From positions 52,477,741 to 52,541,740 of the forward strand of contig CM054157.1 in the NCBI GenBank assembly GCA_028751875.1: a stretch of 64,000 nt of DNA, in the 5' to 3' direction. This document shows positions 1-10,700 of this stretch, piece after piece. This DNA is from Rapana venosa (Eukaryota; Mollusca; Gastropoda; Neogastropoda; Muricidae). Position numbers and translations under genes: made by a program. Below the pieces are notes generated by a model. The model was given only the letters and a program-made list of their open reading frames with translations, ran no database searches and had not been told where the DNA came from. The number at the start of each line of letters is the position of its first letter. The first letter of the stretch is position 1.

Positions 1-240
1 CGTTACGAGCCTAGTGGCCAGCGTCCTAACAGACTATGTCCTGTGAATCACAACATGCATTACTAACGTAACTCAACAGCAGTGCTGAACCCCTTCTGTT
101 GGTGGCCTTATGGCAGCTTAACATTGAGAACTCCTCGTGATTACTTTGGCTGTGACTGTACGACAGAATGAATCTAGCCTAGTGCATTTTTAGCTCGGAA
201 TGAGCGCCCTAGGAACAGCAGGACTGGTACAAAAAAGTCT
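1..240 (+). repeat. Unclassified interspersed repeat, partial copy
   Basis: Diverged copy of the repeat at about 2930-3160: both contain a CAGCAGTGC...CTTCTG/CTCTGGTTGGTGGCC block and end in GGAATGAGCG...GGAACAGCAGGAC. It is cut by the window start. Confidence 0.55.
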
Positions 241-244
241 GGCA

Positions 245-480
245 GGGGACGGGATAGCCTAGTGGTTAGAACATTGCGCTCACAATCTGACGACCCGGGG
301 TTGATTGCCGTTCAAGGGGATATTATCCCCTGGAGTTAACATCAGTGCAGACTCCACTCTCCCTAAAAGTCTTTCGGATGAGACTATAAACCGAGGCCCC
401 GTGTGCGAACGCACGCAGAACATCTTGCGCACACGTTAAATCCTGTTCCCCCTTTTATTTTTCTTATCCTCTTAAGACCC
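245..480 (+). mobile_element. tRNA-headed SINE, family S1
   Basis: The head TAGCCTAGTGGTTAGA at 254-269 resembles the pol III A box, and GGGGTTGATTGCC near 298 resembles a B box. The body continues GGATATTATCCCCTGGAGTTAAC, then TTTCGGATGAGACTATAAACC. The same body recurs at 18893 (+), 28505 (-), 36150 (-) and 47925 (-). A functional tRNA is unlikely because no acceptor stem closes. Confidence 0.75.
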
Positions 481-884
481 TACCTACCAGATAAAGCCTT
501 TAACTTAACACGCGCTTTAACTTGGTAGTGCGTTTTGCAGGCAAAAACAATCGAAGCGGGGCGGGATAAACATTAAAAATGTATTTGGTTGGGTGCCTGT
601 GGATTTGTAAAAACTGAGGCTCCAGCGTAGTGTGTATTGACAGACACGACGGAATAATACTGGTAGAGCAAGTTGGTGGCAGAATAGTAGTATACTGTAT
701 ATATTCGATACGTGCTGGCTGAATGCTATGCTCGGGTGTCTTTTGAAAAGCTTCTACTTCAGTCAACGATCTGCAACCACCTTTTTTTCTTCTTTTGTTT
801 TGTGGTTGAAGTATTTTCTGCACTTCAATGGACAACTGATAAAAAGAAAAGAGAAAAACCTGCAAGTAGGCAAGCATGGGCATA

Positions 885-1005
885 CGCACAGCACGTACCC
901 CCCCCCCCCCCCCCCCCCCCCTCTTATAGGCGTGCTTGTACATGAACGTGAAAAGTAAAACTACTAAGTGAAAAGAGGGAGGGGGAGGAGGGGGGGGGGG
1001 GGGTG
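885..1005. repeat. Homopolymer C and G runs
   Basis: A run of about 23 C (899-921) followed within 100 bp by a run of 13 or more G. Such pairs can fold or assemble poorly. No gene here. Confidence 0.8.
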
Positions 1006-1419
1006 TTGTTGTTGATAACCTGTAAAACACATTTGTGTAATAATATTATTATATATTACCAATGAGATGTGGGTTTTGCTACTGAGAACAGGAAAATACA
1101 GAAAAGAAAGATAATAGTTATACCTTGCTGATACTGCCAAACTACATCTATCTATCTTTCCCGTAGTCTGACGACCGTGGGGACACCCTCAAAGACTCAA
1201 CAACCAAACTACATACAGATGATATATATATATATAAATATATATAATTTGTCAAACAAAAATCACTGTGGCTTTAAAATGAATGAATTAATAAATGACA
1301 AATTAGATGTAAAAAAAAAAAAAAGATTAAAAAAAAAAAGCAACAACAGCAGTCTGATTTTTTGTTTTTGATGTTCTGCATACATTTTGTTAGTTTCGGT
1401 AATCTGTGCTTTTCAATGT

Positions 1420-1775
1420 TATCTACACAACACAGTGAAAGATATGGCCTAGTACTGTATGTTCAATACATTTTTCATACTTTTTGCAAATGCACACATA
1501 CCATCTTGGGCACACATTAAAAACCCATTCCGCCTTTCGGGAGAGTAGGACATTTTGTGCCAGTAAGAGCAGATGACAAAGAAATACATTTTTTTTAAAA
1601 CAACTGCATGCACAGTCACAGGTGTCATGTTTAGACACCATCTCTGAAGTCAGAATGCGGATACCTAAATGGCGATGAAAGAAACGGTCACAAAGGCAAA
1701 AATCTCACCATTGGTGAACATGAGAGCTTGAGCCATGTAACAACACTACCAACAAATAAGACAGAACTGCTTGAA
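1420..1775 (+). mobile_element. SINE body/tail fragment
   Basis: Shares CATTCCGCCTTTCGGGAGAG, then GTCAGAATGCGG and ATCTCACCATTGGTGAAC with fragments at 6245-6360, 42035-42135 and 44895-45005 and, inverted, 18165-18360 and 46190-46450. The tRNA head is missing. Confidence 0.55.
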
Positions 1776-1934
1776 TCACCCACTGTGGTCTTTTGTTGGG
1801 GCAGAAAAGCCTAGCCTTTTAAAGCATTATACCCTGACCTGATGGCATGGGTTTTTAAGTCTCTGTTGAGGTGTTCGAGAGGATTCTTCTTTAGGAGATA
1901 ACATGCTTACTGTCTCCACTCCCTGCAAAGACTT

Positions 1935-2265
1935 TCAGATTAAACTATAACATGGTAGCAGGATGCTTTAGATGTTCACCTACCTCACGAGGTTCTGTGT
2001 TCCATTCCCAGCCTTACCCTTTCTTCCCAGTTTGACGGGAAAAATGAACTGAATGTCAGGTCTTTGAAAGGAGATTCTAAAACCAGTTGGACCCATGTGC
2101 TTGTGAACTTGTGCATGTCAAAAGAACCCACGGCAATTGAAAATGGAAAAGAGCAGGGAGGTAGGCCTACGTCCCAACTGTCCTGGCAAAATTGGTAGGT
2201 TACGTTCCCATCTGTATCTCCTAAGTCAGAATGCAGTCACCTCAAAATTAATAGTGAACAAAAAC
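1935..2265 (+). mobile_element. tRNA-headed SINE, family S2 (degraded)
   Basis: Resembles the element at 44715-45005: TTCTGTGTTCCATTCCCAGC (B-box-like), then CTTTCTTCCCAGTTTGACGG, and later GAACCCACGGCAATTGAAAA, in the same order. It ends in the AAGTCAGAATGCAG module. Confidence 0.55.
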
Positions 2266-2271
2266 AGTTGT

Positions 2272-2640
2272 ACCAGCCGCCATGGCGCAGTGGTTAGCGC
2301 CTTGGGTTACGGACTGGAAAGTCATGGGTTTGATTCCCATGAGTCATACGGATTTTTTGGACTCCGGCTGCTCCTACCCAGCGTGAGTGTGCTATTAAAA
2401 AAAAAAAAAAAAAAAAGTGAGTGTGCTATTAAAAAAAAAAAGTGAGTGTGCTGTGGGCTCAGTGGGAAGACTGGGACCACACAGTCGAGCTTCATCCACT
2501 TAACGGATGCGAGTTTGAGGGTGTTGCTCAAATTACCTGACCAACACTGCAGGTGTCTGTATCTCTCGGCCCGGTTGATGCCGGGATATATTATGATAGT
2601 AAGCGTAGAGTACAACTCTGTCAAGTAGTCTCAAAGCATA
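2272..2640 (+). mobile_element. tRNA-derived SINE with a different head
   Basis: The head GGCGCAGTGGTTAGCG and GGGTTTGATTCCC (near 2327-2339) are A- and B-box-like, tRNA-spaced and followed by a Lys/Leu-like arm. An A-rich (AAAA)n interruption occurs at 2396-2416. It is not a convincing tRNA gene because the 3' acceptor strand is absent. Confidence 0.6.
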
Positions 2641-2704
2641 TGCACTTCCACAGCAGCATCATTACGTTATCCTCATTGATCATCATGCAATAAAAAAAAA
2701 AATT

Positions 2705-3235
2705 GCCTCTTATTCGGTGGTCCTGGTTGCTCTGGTCTCATGGTGACCTCAGATTCGGTTTCCTCATATACTTCTGTGCCTGTGGTGAGTTTGTGTCAAA
2801 GCCTTTGGGATTGGAGGTTCGCGGGGACCGTCGTTGGAGGGACGTTGTGGTGGTTGCCACCTCAGGTGGGCAACTCACTCAGTCTGGCTCCGCGTGACTG
2901 AGCTATTACTGGCGTTAGTAGGGGGCTTAGTATGTGGTGTCCTGCGTATGTTAGCTCAGAACAGGCACCACTGAACACTACCAAAGTGACCCAGCAGCAG
3001 TGCAGGGCCCCTCTGGTTGGTGGCCCCACAGCGGCCTGATAGTGATGGGCTCCCTGTGGACTTCCGACCCCGAGGACAAGACATAACGAATCTGGGTATA
3101 GTTGTGGCGGGGAGATTGGAATGAGCGGCGTGGGAACAGCAGGACGGGGAACATCACAGAAGATGAGGCAGCAAAAAAACAACCAAAAAAGAACCCAGTG
3201 GCATCTCACCATTCTTGGACCCCAGAGCTCTAGCC
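2705..3235 (+). repeat. Unclassified interspersed repeat, longer copy
   Basis: Related to 1-240 over its 3' half. The sequence is GC-richer than its surroundings and has no intact coding frame. The family is not recognised. Confidence 0.5.
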
Positions 3236-3284
3236 AAAGAACATTTTTAAAAAAAGATTGTAATTGGAATTACCTTGTTATGCA

Positions 3285-3470
3285 TGCAGAACATCTTATC
3301 CACATATCAAAATCCCCATCAGCTTTTTTTTGTTAAATTATTTTTTTTGGAGAAGAGTAGGCCAGTTATGGCTGGTGTGATGATGACACATACCCAGCAT
3401 GCACACTGCTATCTGGAAAGGAATCGGCTCCACAGAGTTCTATTTTCCCATGACACACTGTTCGAAGAAC
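3285..3470 (+). mobile_element. SINE body fragment
   Basis: CAGAACATCTTATCCACATA followed by AGAGTAGGCCAGTTATGG and ACATACCCAGCATGC; the same order occurs at about 24230-24370. Headless fragment. Confidence 0.45.
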
Positions 3471-3807
3471 ATAAAACATTGCAGTGTCCCCACAACTTGT
3501 CAGAAAGTTGAGGGAGAAGACAAAATCTGTTTTCATTCATGTAACAGTGAGCTAGTTTGATATTATTTATTGTCTTATGTTCAGCTGCTATTGTTGCAGC
3601 CCTGAATATCGTTGTCACCAAGTTCTGTGTTGTTTTATTATTTTTAAAACATTCATTGCAATGACAATTACTTTTTATAGTTAATTGTAGGGTTTTCTTA
3701 TAATTTTATGTAGAAGTTGCAATCATTATTGTGTTCGTTTGTAAAGTTTTCTTATCCAGGGTGAGTGTAAGAGTGAGGGGGAAGGCGGAGGTTCAGAAGA
3801 AAAAAAG

Positions 3808-3843
3808 GGGTGGTGGGGGGGGGGGGGGGGGGGGGGGGGGGGT
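3808..3843 (+). repeat. Poly-G tract
   Basis: About 30 G with a few T. It explains the glycine/proline frames seen over it on either strand, which are not genes. Confidence 0.85.
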
Positions 3844-4309
3844 ACACACATTTGCAACATTCAAACAACACATACTCCGACGAAGAAGAACCCTGGATGG
3901 GTTGGTCAGTGTATGGATCATCAGTCACCACAAGAAGGTTGATGTTGCACTTGAGCACAACACAAGGTACTTGCTTGTTGCTGCTATGCTGATTATGTTC
4001 ATTGTGCTATGCTCAATTTATGCTTATTAATGAGTAAACCTAATGTAAATCAAGAAGACCCTCCCCCCCCCCCCAAAAAAAAAGAAGAAAAAAAGGGGGT
4101 GAGAACTATAACTAAACAAAAAACATGATACGTGGATGGGTTGGGAATTGGAGCAGGTAAAATGGCATGGGTTGGGAATTGGAGCAGGTAAGTTGCTGCA
4201 AGTGCCTTATATATGATTTGACTGTAACCTAAGAGCAAGATGTGGCTTCCTGACCAACTGCTGAGCTATTTTGAGGAGATTTTTCCTTTGAAATAAATTG
4301 TGGTTTCAA

Positions 4310-4640
4310 CCCCTGTAGGAATGCCAGGGTCCTGTCAGTATAAATAGCGTCCCCACCACCTTCTAGAAATTTTGTGCTAGGAATTCCCTCTTTTCTATCC
4401 CCCTGTTCCAGCATTCTTTCTTTTCTTCCTGTCACCTTCTTGTCCATTTTCTGCCCTCTTGGTCCATTCTCCTGCCTTTTCTCCTGAAAAAACTGAAAAG
4501 ATAGCAATTCTCTTCCACACTGAATTTTTATACACTGGGCCTGACCTGTCAAGTACTGAATCTCGGCCAGTAAATGGCAGCACAAATAGTTACTGAGCAT
4601 TCGACAACGAAGATGAACTGCGGTTCTGAATCCACTCTCC
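4310..4640 (+). repeat. Interspersed repeat family S6
   Basis: GTCAGTATAAATAGCGTCCC, TTGTGCTAGGAATTCCCTC and TTGGTCCATTCTCCTGCC occur in the same order at 26535, 30955 and 32855 (+), and inverted at 38195 and 46960-47540. About 300 bp, non-coding; class unknown. Confidence 0.75.
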
Positions 4641-4982
4641 TGTAACTAGCGCAAGTCTTTTGTTTAAGACTCATTGACGCTGGGGGCACAACAAAGTGAG
4701 AGGCTGTATGACCAGTGGCTTTCCCACTCATGGAATTCCACTTTACAACTTAGTCTTTAGTGATAGACTATGACTCTCTGACTAGGAGGCTTGACTTGCA
4801 CAGTCCTTATGTGCTGCAGCCCTGGGGGCTAGTTGGCCTTTGGAGAACATCTCCAACGCTGACTGTCCTTATGCCCACTTGGCTGAGAGAGTGGGGATGT
4901 ACTGTGGGCAAGGCATCTCCACTATAATCAAATTTCTGCCCAGTTTCCGAAACAGCAGCTGCCTCCTCTGCTGTTTTGGAGG

Positions 4983-5745
4983 TAATAATAATAATAATAT
5001 ATGGAATTTATATAGCGCTGAATCTTGTAAAAAACAAACAAATCGAAGCGCTTGCACTCCATCATTTACAGGCATGCAACTCTCCTTAAACATAATGAAC
5101 AACAGATTTCAAATCCATGCGCGCAGGTATGCACGCACACACACACACTCAGAAGGTGAAAATGCTGTTGAAAATTAGGAACAGATATGTGGGGGGAAAG
5201 TCTCAGGAAGGAAATAAATGTGTTTTGAGGCTGGATTTGAAGGTATCAAGTGAAGGCTTTTGGCGAAGTGAAAGAGGGAGGTCATTCCAGGTCGATGGAC
5301 CAGAAACAGAGGAGCCACGGCCAACAGTGGTTTGTTTAAATCTGCGTGTTCGAAAGCACAAAGTATCTGCGGCTGAACGAAGGGAACGGGATGGAGTGTA
5401 CAGGTGAAGACAGTTACAGAGATAAGAGGGTGCAGATTTGTGGAGACATTTGAAACAGAGGGTATTGATTTTATACTCCAGCCTTTGTGAGACAGGCAGC
5501 CAGTGAAGAGATCGCAGAAGAGGAGTGATGTGTTCAGATTTTTTTTCTTAGGACCAGTCGAGCTGCAGAGTTTTGTATGCGTTGAAGAGAGTGGATAGAT
5601 GATGCTGGTAGGCCAGCCAAAAGAGAATTACAGTAGTCTAAACGTGAAAGAATGAGAGATGTGACAAGCTTGGAAGTTGCATCAGTGGATACTTGCGAAT
5701 TGCGCCGTAATTTAATGATAGTAGCAAGACTGGCAGGTCATCGTC
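4983..5745 (-). mobile_element. 5'-truncated non-LTR retrotransposon (LINE) 3' end
   Basis: Read on the minus strand from about 5645, the translation has RLDYCNSLLAGLPASSIHSL, then QNSAARLV, HWLPVSQRLEYKI and FKSSLKTHLF, the standard C-terminal end of CR1/L2-like LINE reverse transcriptases. One frame change lies in the A/T run near 5540. The 3' end is ATATAAATTCCATAT plus an (ATT)n tail at 4984-5000. Dead and truncated. Confidence 0.8.
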
Positions 5746-6239
5746 GAACACGACAGACAAACATAAAATAATTATAAACCATGATTCAGGACATGTACAC
5801 ATGATATATATCTTGTGCACTTTGAAAAGCTCATCTAGAGGTCTCCTAATGACTCTTCTGGGAGTTTTGAGAGAAATCACATCAGATCAAGTTGGGTAGG
5901 AATGGGATTCACTCCATGTCATCATTCGCTGATTCAGTGTTGAAAAGAAGCAGGATACCAACTGATTGCTCATAGAATAAACACATATTATATATAAGGA
6001 AACTTACATTATATGTTGCTTTGGAATGTAGGATAGCAATATGTGATTTAAACCTACATTTACCCATGTGTTTTCTCCCCCCTCATTTGTTTCCCTACAG
6101 TGTCACACTTTGCCAGAATAAATCAGTGGTTAGAGCATCAGTCATGATATGGAAAAATCTGAGGCTGCTGGGTCAATTCCCCACTTAATGTCCATTAGTA
6201 GCTATTGTTTGGAACCCTAAAAATTAACAAATTATATTG

Positions 6240-6365
6240 GTTCTATTCCCAAAGTGAAGTTCAAATGCAGCTACCTTAATAGTGAGCAAAATGGTCGCAA
6301 ACACAAAATCTCACCATTGCTGGCATTGGTGAACCTCGGAGGTCTAGCCAACCCACTGTCCATCT
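6240..6365 (+). mobile_element. SINE body fragment
   Basis: GCAGCTACCTTAATAGTGAG, then AAAATCTCACCATTGCTGG and GTGAACCTCGGAGG match the module at 44925-44990. Confidence 0.5.
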
Positions 6366-6699
6366 GGATCTGTATTCTTGTGCACATTATGCACACACAA
6401 AAATCCCTACACAAGCAGCAGTCATGGTGCAATAAGTATCTATAAGGACAGGACCTATCTGGTTCAGCTTGCACAAGATACGCATACAGAATCAATGCTG
6501 TGCCCCAATGATTCCTAATACTATTGATTCAGTGATTGGAGCTGAAACTGGAACTGAAAGAAAGACACGACACACCCACTCCACGACACTGGACCACGAA
6601 AACATAAAGAATTTGCCTATGCCATGTTGTGATCTATCTCAGTGAATCTTTATGCACCCTATACGGGTGTAGGCAACAGCACATATTTCATTGCATATT

Positions 6700-7571
6700 G
6701 TGATACTGAAATGCTGTACAAGTACTACATGCGGTCAAAACGAGAGCTATCCAGTCTGTTTAGCTGATAAGCCACGCGTTCCGACTGAGATTGTGAAAGC
6801 ACACACATTTCAATGACCTGCAAACACGCAGCTAAATAAACTTTAGACATATTCAAGCTGTACACCGAGATTAGCAGATTATAGCAGCTATACAACGATG
6901 GGAATTGTGAACTGCCACTATGGGCATAATCTTGCTGCACTATCCCTCAAGTTATGTTCAACAACTAGCCTAGGTCTTAGGCAATTGCAAATGTCGGCCG
7001 TCTCTCGCTCTTTAGTAGGCCTACGTCAGTTAAATAAACTGTAGGCACTGTTTCGTATTTTGTATGAGCGCCAGTGTATGTATGAAATGATTTCTTTTAT
7101 ATATCGTTTTCATCACCATCTATCACACGTCCATTTTAGGAACGTTTAAGGCTTATTGCTATTTTCATAGTAAGCTATCATGAAAAATAATATCATTATG
7201 TTCGTAAAAAATCAGCTCTGTACAGTTAGATCGACTGAAGCATTGTGGGACAGGCTGGAATTTGTTGGAGTAGGCAAGTTGATCATCAAGCGAACTTCTG
7301 CATTTGTACTCATCTGTTGCCAACTGTTTGACCAGAGATAGCTGCAGATTGCAGTCTGAGAATCTAGGCTATGCGTTCTGGCCGTTTATACGGCCCAAGA
7401 GAACTGCATAGCCATGAATTACGACAAACGACCTCATCATTCCAGTGAGACTCATCTACTTTGTTTTGGTTTAGGTTTTTGGAGATTTTATTCTATATTG
7501 AAGCATGTATGCACCGATTTCAGATTATTATGATGTTCATAATCTAACATAGTCTGATTTTTGTTTCAGAT
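6700..7571 (+). promoter_or_regulatory. Candidate SETD1 5' region (promoter and non-coding first exon)
   Basis: This stretch has no recognisable repeat, unlike the DNA before it. The first coding exon begins with a spliced acceptor, so at least one non-coding exon must lie upstream, and this is the nearest unique sequence. I see no convincing TATA box and cannot place the start site. Confidence 0.3.
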
Positions 7572-7715
7572 ATGAATGGAATGCACAGACCTCCGCCAGA
7601 AATGAATCAGCACCTGTCTGACAAGAAAAGGCGCAACTACAAGCTTATAGTTGATCCAACAATTCACAGTTACAAAGGAAATCAGAAAGTCTACAGATTT
7701 GAAGGAATCAATCCG
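7572..7715 (+). CDS. SETD1: SETD1 coding exon 1 (start, residues 1-48)
   Basis: The acceptor-like TTTTGTTTCAG ends at 7569, so this is the first coding exon but not the first exon; a 5' UTR exon should lie upstream. ATG is at 7572 and the donor GTAAGA follows 7715. It encodes the conserved SETD1 N-terminal stretch [10 protein letters not shown] followed by QKVYRFEG, which matches what I recall of SETD1A/B (NYKLIVDP...QKVYRYDG). It ends in phase 0. Confidence 0.9.
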
Positions 7716-10700
7716 GTAAGATGGTCAGGAAACCTATTGTAGATTTCGTTCTGGCAAATGGTCAGAATGAGTGAAAATTAACCTTGCTACATATCAGTGT
7801 GAGCTTCCAGAGAAGCCATAACAAGCATCTTTGGAGGATTGCTTTTAATTTACAGGGTTTGAGATTAGCAGTAGATGTGTGATCATTCACATAATGCCCA
7901 GTTTAACTGCTGTGGAAAAAGTAAGAACAAAACATGAAGATTAAGTGCTTTATGGAATCAGAACAGAGAACAAATAAAAGGATCTAATTGTTAGAGAAGG
8001 ATTAGGGGAGATAATTCACGACTACTTCCTGCAACTTGACCATAAACAACCACACACACACATACACACACACACACACTCACACACACTCTCACTCAAA
8101 CTTCTTATTAATTCATATAGTCATGAGATTAGAGAACCGTAAAGGAACAGAAAATGCACATAGTCATTACTTTTGATAGAGGGTTAACAAAAATTAGAAA
8201 TAGATGTAATGAATAAAATTGATACTGTGATAGTTGACATAGCCATAGAAAAATAAAATTGCCACTGGTCACATGGATAAATTGAAAGTAAACTCTTCCT
8301 GCTGTAAACAAGGAAAATAAAGCTTATTGTTAGTTGAGAGTTAAATGATATGCCCAAGAGATTAATTCTAACCTGTCAAGTAATACTCATAGTCCATATT
8401 TGTGATTGATCATTGATGGCAGATGTGAAGCTGGACAGAATTTAATGCTTAACACAAAATAAGATTAATATTTAGGTAAATTTTCTTTTTATTACTAAAA
8501 CTTTCAAAAAAATATGGACCTGAAGAAAAAAGAGGAGTTTAATCTTTTTGTTGTTAAAGATATTTTACACTTTGTGTTTTGAAATGAAGTATATTTTTGC
8601 TAAAATACAATGATTTTACTGATGCATGTGCTCCAACTTTCCCTTTCTCTATCTCTCTCTTTCTCTATCTCTTTCTTTCTCTCTCTTTCTCTCTCTCTCT
8701 CTCATACACACACACTCGCACACACACAGAGTGTATACATGTTGGGTTTTTTTTATAGTAGGCTTAGTGTCTGATCATATTCTTATTTAACTGATGCTTA
8801 TGCATGATCATGATTACACGTGTACATGCACACACAACACAATGCATGATCATGATTACACGTGTACATGTACACACACAACACACACACAACACACACA
8901 CACAGTGTGTATCTCATTTTACTGTAAACTGATCATATTCAAGGATTGTCTTTCAAACATTAGAATTATGCAGACTACGTGTACAAGTTGTTTTAGTTTC
9001 TTTGCTTATGAGCTTTGGCATATTTGGAGTTTTAAGTTATCTACTCCAATGACTGTTGACAGGATGGCCGAGTTATTGACACTCGCGATCCAAGACCTCG
9101 GTATCAACGTATTTGGTGCCGACGACAGCCTGCTGATCTTCCTGTTCCACAGTTCAAGGTTATTGTTTTCGATGTTTTCTTTATGTGATAGGTGTTAATA
9201 AGATGAAATCAATGAATTTTGGATTTGATATGTATAGCAGATTTTTTTTTGGTTTGTTGGTCTTTTATGTTTTTCTCAAACTGATTTAGGAAATTTTGAG
9301 AAATAAGGTCTGTAAGGAAGAGGCTTTTTTTTAAAAACATAATTTTCTAATTTTTTTTCATTCCTTAATTACCTGCTGTGTATGTCTGTGTGCTGCCTCT
9401 GTGTGTGTGTGTGTGTTTGCGTGCGCGCATGTTTGCATGTGTGTGTACTGCATGCATGTGCTCAAGAGATTTTCATTTTGTTGCCCTTTTTTTCTATCAA
9501 CCTGTGAAAAACACTATTTGCTTTACAAGCATTTAAATAAAATGACATCCTTGCTTAGGTTTAGCAAGGATCAGCGTTGAGTTAGCTCTTGAGCTCTGAT
9601 AGTATTTTCTCTAGCAGAAATTAATTGTACTTTTGGTGGGTTGATTTGTTTTGTTTTCAATTATGGTGCAAGGATGATCTATAGATACTTAAAATGTGTT
9701 CGTAAATGAGTTCCCTGTGTTCGAAAACAAGTTACCCGGTTTAATTCTCACAAGTGTGCTTCATGCTGGCTTTTCTTTTTGGCTTCCCCTCCTCCCCCCC
9801 CCATCTCCCTTCTCCAAATTTGCCTTATGCTGGCCGTTTCATTGTGGACAGTATGATCATCATTATGTGGGCACCCCTCCCCCCAAAGAGGTGACCTTCA
9901 CGAACCTGAACGACAACATCAACAAGGATTTCTTGGAGAATATGTGCAAAGGCTTCGGCACCATCGAAGAGGCTCGCATCTACTACCACCCCAAATCCAA
10001 GAAACACCTTGGCATTGGAAAGGTAAGGATTTTTCTTTTTTTGTGTGTGTGGTCTTGTATTAGATACTATTCTATTCTGTTCTGTTCTGCTTTATTGTGT
10101 TGTAGAGGTGTGGTGTGGTGTAGTGTCGTGTAGAGCTCTGTAGTGTAATGTAGTGTATAGCTCTATAGTGTACTGTTGTGTCGTATTGTGTAGTGGGTTT
10201 TTTTGTGTGTGTTTTTTGTTTTGTTTTTTTGGTATTGTATACTAGTAAATCATGGCAGATTTTTGCGCGTGAAATTAAGGCTGCTCTCTTTACGACTTTA
10301 GGGAGAACACACTGCCACTAGTTTATTGGGGTTTGTTTTGTTTTCTGTTTGGAATTGGAGTTCTCTACCCTTTTAGTGAGGCTTTTTCTTAGAAAGATCA
10401 TACATTAACCTCTTAACTGCCCAGTGCAAGTGCACCCTATATGCCGGGGAATAAAATTCTTATGTATCACTTGCTATGTTCATATCCCTCTTACTCAGAA
10501 ATTACTACATGAATGATCCTGATAGTCTACCCAATGACAGTGTATACATCGTAGATTGCTTCGAGGCAAGCTCAAATTAGTTAGATATTTCACTGCGAAA
10601 ATATATTTAAAATGTTGTTTTTTTAAATCGACAAAAATGTACTGTCTTCATCACCACTGTTATTCTGAGTACCCCCATCTCAGTAACATCAAACATAAGT

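Noticed and set aside
2272..2347. tRNA gene
   Set aside because: A- and B-box-like blocks are present, but the acceptor stem does not close and the sequence runs into a SINE body; the same holds for 245, 18893 and 41780.
8801..8890. Regulatory dyad from ATGATCATGATTACACGTGT repeats
   Set aside because: A simple two-copy tandem duplication beside (CA)n; no supporting motif context.
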